Positions 58,051-64,000 of a DNA stretch of 64,000 nucleotides are shown piece after piece. The notes below the pieces were generated by a model. The model worked only from the letters and a program-made list of their open reading frames with translations, did not search any database and was not told where the DNA came from. Numbering within the stretch: the stretch's first letter is position 1; each line of letters starts with the position of its first letter. The DNA comes from Hymenopus coronatus (lineage: Eukaryota > Arthropoda > Insecta > Mantodea > Hymenopodidae). The position numbers and the translations under genes are program-made. The stretch is from the NCBI GenBank assembly GCA_030762935.1, contig CM060892.1:91980827-92044826 (forward strand), given 5' to 3'.

Positions 58051-58053
58051 AAA

Positions 58054-58870
58054 AATCTGATGTGCTCCATTCACATGACTTTCTCTATCTCTCTGTAAAA
58101 AATTATTGTTAATAAGCTTATCTTTTATTTATTTCATGTTAATCGAGGAAAATTAGCAGAAATAGTCTTATTCCTTGCTTTATTGTAAGTAGAAGCGAAA
58201 TAAGGGAGTACCATAGGTTAAAGTGAAAGCCAAAACCTGGTTGCTAAGTGACTGATGTTCCTTTGTTTGTGTGGACAGGAGTTGACAAATTCCTGTATGA
58301 GAAAAGTATAAGTTTTTCAAAGCTGAAACCAAGAAAAAGGAATATCTAAAAAACGATCAACTCCACGAAAGAAATGTATATAACATAAATTGTGTGTTTT
58401 AACGTGCTCTACATTTTTTGTGTGTTAAGTTTTTGTCCATCTCTTACGGTTTAGTAGTTATGCAAAATTCATCCAGAATAAAGTAGTCTTCAGAGGCCAT
58501 TCCCAGAAAATTTAAAATATACATTTTATTTTTCAGGTAAATATCTTTAATATATGATATTTTAATCAAAATCGTTAGAGCCATTTTTTTGAAAATCAAA
58601 ATTTTCGAAAAAAGTTCCATGTAAAGGATAGCTTGTGGTGGGGGTATTTTTTTCAAAATCTTCGTGTCTCATCTCTGGAAGATACTAAACTTAAATACCA
58701 AGTATGGTATTTTACCGACTTTTCGTTTTTGAGTTATCGTGTTCACAGACACACGGACCTTTTTGTGAACATTTTTTTTTTTTTTTATATTTCCGGTGAA
58801 ATCTCGGTATTGAATTTTTTGGTGGAATGCAATACTTTCTCTATTCACTATATACATAGTGCGTATAGAG
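58054..58870 (-). mobile_element. H-repeat copy 29, full length, inverted to copies 26-28
   Basis: TCTGATGTGCTCCATTCACA and CATGACTTTCTCTATC at the tail, complete body, a short CA tract, a T-run in place of part of the next block, and the hairpin CTATTCACTATATACATAGT..GCGTATAGAGA. Confidence 0.94.
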
Positions 58871-58871
58871 A

Positions 58872-59590
58872 AAAAAAAATTAGAAAAGGATTCGTGTGTC
58901 TCCTTGTGATCGTGTGTCCGTGAGTCAATGGCCCATGTGTCAATGTGTGTCTGTGAACACCTTAACTCAAAAACGAAAAGTCGGTAGAACACCAAACTTG
59001 TAATATAAGTTTAGTATCTTTCGGGTACGACACGAGATTTTAAGGAAAAATCCCTCATTGCAAACGACCGTTTATATGGAACAATTTTCGAAAATTTTGG
59101 CTTTCTTAAAAATGACTAATGATTTTGATTAAAATACCATATATTCAATATACTCGTACGACAAATAGTATAATGTACATCTTAAATTTTCTTGGAATAG
59201 CCTCCGAAGGTCTCTTTATTCTGGATGAATTTTGCTGATTTTGCTTAACAGGTGAAACGTAAGGGATAGATAAAAACATACTTCACAAAATATGTAGACT
59301 ATTTGTTGACTATTTTAGATATTCCTTGCTAATGGTTTCTGTTTAAAAAAAGCAAAATTCACATACGGAAAATTTTCAACTCGTGGCAATACAAAGAAAC
59401 GGACATGACGACCAGCATTTGAAATTTAACAATCGTTTTAGCCTATTGTATTTCATTATTTACCTTCTACTTTCAAGACAGCAAGTAATAAGACAAGTCC
59501 TGTTAATGATTAGCATTAAGTGGATAGAAGAATAAACTTTTTATCAATAATATTTAGAGAAGTTGTATGAATGGAACACATATTTTTATA
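58872..59590 (+). mobile_element. H-repeat copy 30, first blocks missing
   Basis: Enters near TTAGAAAAGGATTCGTGTGT just before the GT tract, which is long here (58895-58965, CCGTGAGTC.. variants). It continues to GAGAAGTTGTATGAATGGAA and CACAT. It meets copy 29 hairpin side to hairpin side. Confidence 0.88.
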
Positions 59591-59602
59591 AAATTACCTA
59601 CC

Positions 59603-59876
59603 AGTAAACCGTAAATATAGACAAAAACGTAATATACGAAAATGTAGATCTTAGCAAAACACATTATTTATGTCATATACGTTTTGTTTCGTGTAGTTGA
59701 CCATTTCTGAGATATTCCTTGTTATTGTTTCAGATTTCAAATACTTAAGCTTTACTCGAACAGAAATTTGTGAACTATGCATAGAAACGGATTTCAACCA
59801 AATGGCAACCCGCTGTTTAACAATAATTAAAGTGATATGAGAAAGTCATGTGAATGTAACATTACATTTTTTTCTA
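59603..59876 (+). mobile_element. H-repeat copy 31, tail third
   Basis: TACCAGTAAACCGTAAATAT to GAGAAAGTCATGTGAATGTA and ACATTAC. It follows copy 30 in the same direction, lacking the hairpin half and part of the tail body. Confidence 0.85.
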
Positions 59877-60194
59877 GCGATTTGCTTTGTTTGTATATTT
59901 GTTTAAAATATTTCGTTAAAATAAATCATTAATTTGCTCATTAATTGCCTTTCCCCAAATAATAATTTAAAGTAAACTAAAATTCAATTAAACTCCATGA
60001 CACGAGAGTTTAAGTCAGTTAAAGGACTTCCGCTCGACCGCTGCTCTCCCCACCTCTACCCGTTACAGGCATTATGAGCGGAATATAGTACTGGAAGGTG
60101 GGATGTGCTTAGCACACCGAATCCCTTCGTATTGGTTAATGAGATCCACGCAACCTAGAGTCGTTAATTTTCTCTCAAGTAGCTTCTCAATTGG
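59877..60194. other. Nothing firm; possible SINE body
   Basis: AT-rich first, then GC-richer from about 60020. The latter may be part of the SINE that follows. Confidence 0.35.
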
Positions 60195-60323
60195 CCCCTG
60201 GTGACTCATGAGGCTGAGGGCACCCCGACCAGGTTTCCTACCAGGAGAAGATCCCCAAGCAGTACCGGGAATCGAATGCCTCCCGCTTGGTGCGCAGCCG
60301 CGCTACAACCGCGCCAAGGGGCC
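60195..60323 (-). mobile_element. tRNA-derived SINE, minus strand
   Basis: Minus-strand GGCCCCTTGGCGCGGTTGTA then GCGCGG (A-box region) and GGCATTCGATTCCCGG (B box) with GC-rich arms, followed by a body GATCTTCTCCTGGTAGGAAA and GGTCGGGGTGCCCTCAGCC. ATA-rich repeats lie just outside the head (60324-60360). Confidence 0.6.
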
Positions 60324-60698
60324 GACAACAATAATAGTAAATAATAATAATAACAATAATAGTTGCAATATATTAGCAAACAAATAGAGAACAAATTAAA
60401 TAGGCATATCATACCTGAGGTATTTTTAAGTACTATGGACCATGCTTCGTTTAAGGACTAACATGTCAGAGAAAACGAAAAGTGTTTTAGGAGTAATAAA
60501 ATTGAACAAAAATTCGAAAGATGTTAGCGACAAAGTAATAGCGGCTGACTAATTCAAAGCATTAGAGATAAGAAAGATATAAATTATGTAGCCATTAAAA
60601 CGTGAAATTTTGAATAACTCGACTATCAATAAACTTGCAAGCGCTGCAAATAAAAAGTTTGCAAGACATAAAACAAAAACAAAAACGGATAAAAGAAA
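60324..60698. other. AT-rich, nothing recognised
   Basis: An AAT/AAC-rich run at 60325-60362, then plain sequence. Confidence 0.5.
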
Positions 60699-61494
60699 AT
60701 CTGATGTATTCCATTCACATGACTTTCGCTATATCTCTGCAATAAATTATTTTTAAAAAGTTTATGCTTCTATTTACTTCCTGCTAATCGAGAAAAAATT
60801 AGCAGAAAGAGTCTTATTTCTTGCTTCCTTGTAAGTAGAAGCGAAATAAGGGAGTACCATAGGTTAAAATGATAGTCAAAAGCTGATTGCTATGTACCTG
60901 AAGTTCATTTGTTTGTATGGACACGAGTTCACAAAGTCCTGTATGAGAAAAATATAAGCTTCTATAGCTTAAACCAAAAGCAAGGAATATCTCAAAAACA
61001 ATCAACTCCAGGAAAAAAAATGTATACAACATAACTTGTGTGTTTCAACGTAATTCCGTAAAATTCACTCAGAATAAATTACTCTTCAGAGGCTATTCCC
61101 AGAAAATTCAAAATATACGTTTTATTTGTCAGTTAAATATCTTTAATATACGATATTTTAATCAAAATCGTTAGAGCCATTTTTAGAAAATAAAAATTTT
61201 CGAAAAAATGTTCCACGTAAAGGGTAGCTTGGAGTGGGGCAATTTTTCTCAAAATCTTCGTGTCGCATCCCCGGAAGATACTAAACTTAAATACCAAGTT
61301 TGGTATTTTACCAACTTTTCGTTTTTGAGTTATCGTGTTCACAGACACACGGACCTTTTTCTGAAAATACTTTTTTTGAATACAGGGGACCCTAAACTAT
61401 ATATTTCCGGTAAAATCTCGGTATCGAATTTTTTGGTGGAGTGCAATACATTCTCTATACACTGTGTACATAGTGCGTATAGAGAAAGTAAAAA
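60699..61494 (-). mobile_element. H-repeat copy 32, full length, well preserved
   Basis: TCTGATGTATTCCATTCACA and CATGACTTTCGCTATA, complete body apart from a loss around the TTACGGTTTAGCAG block (61050), a short ACACGG tract, and a near-perfect hairpin CTCTATACACTGTGTACATA..GCGTATAGAGAAAGTAAAAA. Four listed frames overlap it; all are repeat translation. Confidence 0.94.
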
Positions 61495-62678
61495 TTCGTT
61501 TAATGAAAAAGGTAATCTTTGCAAATGCGTTTATTCTGTATACATTTATTTTATTAAAACTATTCTTGATGTCCGCAAACTGTGGTGACAATAATCTAAT
61601 TATCAACAATTCCACAAAAAAGCTTTAGGCTGAATGTTATTTTACCGTCTGAAACGACACTCAGTGACAGAAAAACACTGTAAATTGGTAGAGAAAATAT
61701 ACTTTCCATTTTCAGTGTTGCAACACAGTTATATATACAATATACACATAAACAAACAGTTTACTTGCTTATTTCATGGTGCTGAAAACCTGAATACACG
61801 ATTGGAATGATATCGTTGTCAAGAGATGTTGAAGATAGCATATCGGGAAATGTGCACCAGACAGAGAGACATATGGCGTGCTTGTTTTTTTTTTTCAAAT
61901 ACACTGAATGAATAAGTAATTAAGTTGTGTATCGCTGTTTAATAATGTGCGTCAGCTGCAGAAAAGTTGAGTTGCCAGTTTGCAAATGAATTTCACCGAC
62001 AACAACGACGAACAAGAGCGGAATAATGGAAGTTAATTTCATTTAAGTAATAATGCGACGATCAGTGAACCTTTTAATTCGTTTATTTAGTTTCCCCGCT
62101 GTGTTAATTATTTTTATTCCTACTTATGTTGGTATTTCATTTCCCAGGCTTTTCTTTTTATAATTATGGGGCTCCGGCATAATTGATTTACAAAATCAAT
62201 GTAGTAATTTCAGATATAATTTGATTCTGTGCAACTTTTACAGGAGAGAAGTCTTTTATCAAGCAAATAATCTACCTGTAAGTGCTTGCACAAAATTTAC
62301 TCACGCTATTTACATGTTTTACTTCAAATGAACTGTTTATCCATATGTCAAATCCTAAAGAAGGCACACATGAAATTTCTCACTTATTAATATAGTCTTA
62401 AAAGCGTGGCGTAAATGTTAGCTGGGAAAGCGTAACAAATTGTTTACGAATACGAGTACAAATTGCTTGCAGAACGCTGGATAAAAAGCCAATCTTTTGT
62501 GGTTTTCATTTTCGGCGGATGAGATGAACGTGGCGCAGGAGGCTAGTCAACAGAGACATGCAGAAGTTCCTAACGATTTTAAGCTTGATGGCTCGGTCAC
62601 ACCAGCGGGTTGCTCAGAGAAGGCTTCCTTCTGGCGGAACATGGGACATCACAAAAAAAAACATGGTCAAACGAAGAG
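61495..62678. other. No gene recognised
   Basis: Mostly AT-rich. A 62-codon frame at 62497-62685 (+) sits in a more balanced patch next to a tRNA-like head and probably belongs to that SINE body. Confidence 0.4.
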
Positions 62679-62740
62679 ATCCTAAGAATCAAGCTCACGG
62701 CTTCCCTAAAGCGTGACTCCCATGTTACCACGGAGCCACC
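62679..62740 (-). mobile_element. tRNA-like SINE head, minus strand
   Basis: Minus-strand GGCTCCGTGGTAACATGGGA (A box) and GTGAGCTTGATTCTTAGG (weak B box). An 11-base inverted repeat, CATGGTCAAAC at 62662-62672 and GTTTGACCATG at 62762-62772, brackets it. Confidence 0.5.
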
Positions 62741-63134
62741 TGTTCGGTAAATAAATATTATGTTTGACCATGCCTAAATTTAGTAATTATACATCTGATA
62801 TCTGCACCTGTATGGACCCAATAAAGTGTACCTATTTTTTAACGTGTAGGTTTCCACCAATTAGAAGTATCACATATAACAATCTATACTTTCGGGCTGC
62901 GCGGATTTTGTAACGCTACCACATACCAACTGTTGAAAGCAGAACTATTGAATTATTCAATCTAGAAGAACTAGTGCGAGCGTAGAAAAAGTAAAATGTT
63001 GAACAGGGGGGACAATGAGATGCAACTTACACCGCCGGACATTTCTGCAAAAGCATATGACATGTCTTATACTTTGTTACCATAAAAATGAAGAAGAACT
63101 CTACGCACAATTCGTGGATTGGAGAAAATAAAAT
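62741..63134. other. Nothing recognised
   Basis: No frame and no shared repeat apart from the inverted word above. Confidence 0.45.
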
Positions 63135-63560
63135 TATGTAATCTCTTTATCAAAAACAATTATATCAAATACCGTATATTAAATATAATTACATGGTAAA
63201 TAAAATTAATATCTTAAAATTTATGGGAATAGCTTCTGAAGTTTCATTTTGACTGATTTTTGCATAAACTGATAAGTGATAGACCAAGAACTTATTACAG
63301 AAAAAGGTAGTGCTCGTCAAAACACATAATTTATACTATATAAATCTTTGTGGAGCTGTTTCCGATATATTCCTGGTCATTGGGTTCAGTTTTATAACAC
63401 ATATTTTTTTCACACAAGTGTTTCTTTTCTTTTACACTTGGGACGAAATTTCAATGTAAAAGTCATGTGACAACTTTTAAAACACTTGATTATCCTCTAG
63501 TCTAGTGCTATCTCTTAGTTCCCTTCTGTACGCAAGGAAATAAGTAGCAAGGTAACTTTT
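63135..63560 (+). mobile_element. H-repeat copy 33, partial and old
   Basis: From AATACCGTATATTAAATATA through TTTATGGGAATAGCTTCTGA, AACTGATAAGTGATAGACCA and AAACACATAATTTATACTAT to GCAAGGAAATAAGTAGCAAG. It lacks the hairpin half and the last blocks. Confidence 0.75.
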
Positions 63561-63600
63561 CAGTGTACCCGGCGCCTCCACCAAATATCACAACCATGGG

Positions 63601-63672
63601 GAACGTAGATTGGAGACTCAGTTGGAAGAGACAACACTTGCCTAAACCTGTGTCACCGAGTTGATTGTGCCA
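63601..63672 (+). mobile_element. Probable tRNA-derived SINE head
   Basis: TTGGAGACTCAGTTGGAAGA resembles an A box, and TGTGTCACCGAGTTGATTGT lies where a B box would be. Weak but similar in layout to the other heads. Confidence 0.35.
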
Positions 63673-64000
63673 GAAAATTAAGTAAGAAGTATTTTGGACG
63701 GGTTACCTCCTGAAGGGAGCTGTACTTTTACTTTTAAGGTGATTGCTTTATATAAGCAAAGCAAAATAGTAATAGTAAGTTATGTTTTATAGCCAGCATC
63801 AAGCAATAAAGCTGATGACCAGTAGTAGGGTCAAATTGCGCTCACAGGGGCTTACCTTTAGAGTGCCCTGCGCAAATGGCAGCAACTGCCAGAAAGAACA
63901 ATACTAAAGCCGGGCAAACGGGTCCATCAATCCTTTTTATAAATGAAAGGTACCACGGAAGGTTTTCGCATTAAGGCATGAGCCTTAGCAAATATGGTTT
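63673..64000. other. Unidentified; possible SINE body
   Basis: More balanced composition than average (GCGCTCACAGGGGCTTACCT). It ends with GGTACCACGGAAGGTTTTCG, which shares GGTACCACGGAA in inverted form with 49740-49755. It continues past the window. Confidence 0.3.

Noticed and set aside
1..64000. CRISPR array, operon, prophage or defence system.
   Set aside because: Repeats are long, dispersed and in both orientations, without short regular spacers. No prokaryote-style gene is present.

Overview
This is non-coding eukaryotic DNA, very probably from an animal and plausibly an arthropod (an inference from its transposon types, not from any host gene). It is strongly AT-rich. I found no convincing host protein-coding gene, functional tRNA, rRNA, operon or CRISPR array. 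Nearly every open frame over 60 codons is either a chance frame or a translation of a dispersed repeat. The window reads as intergenic or deep intronic sequence built from layers of mobile elements.

The dominant component is one dispersed family, here called the H-repeat (my label). I can trace 33 full or partial copies on both strands, covering roughly a third of the window by my approximate boundaries. A full unit is about 0.8-0.9 kb. Written with the hairpin end first, it begins ACTTTCTCTATACGC within a 34-base near-palindrome. It then carries a short GT/CA-rich tract that varies between copies, then an AT-rich body with no reading frame conserved as protein. It ends TAGAGAAAGT, followed by a short stem-loop (ATGTG...CACAT) and CAGA next to a run of T. 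Several copies sit head to tail. The structure resembles non-autonomous rolling-circle elements of the Helentron/HINE type, but that assignment is unproven.

Other elements, left to right: a LINE RNase H relic near 1.4 kb; a near-perfect fold-back element (2.64-2.84 kb); a Tigger-like terminal fragment (10.5 kb); an internally deleted pogo/Tigger element with a broken transposase (18.3-19.1 kb); a deleted mariner with both ends (20.7-21.2 kb); a full-length dead mariner (36.6-37.9 kb); a 1.1 kb AAT/GAG trinucleotide array (44.6-45.8 kb); and a decayed Helitron with a recognisable helicase C-terminus and a 3' hairpin plus CTAGT end (about 51.3-53.5 kb). About 20 tRNA-derived SINE-like units are scattered through the window, including an inverted cluster at 54.9-55.7 kb and one unit inserted into an H-repeat with a visible target duplication (48.9-49.1 kb).

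No genes work together here. The biology is that of element insertion, nesting, tandem dimer formation, microsatellite growth inside elements, and decay. The H-repeat is the best candidate for something not yet well described.
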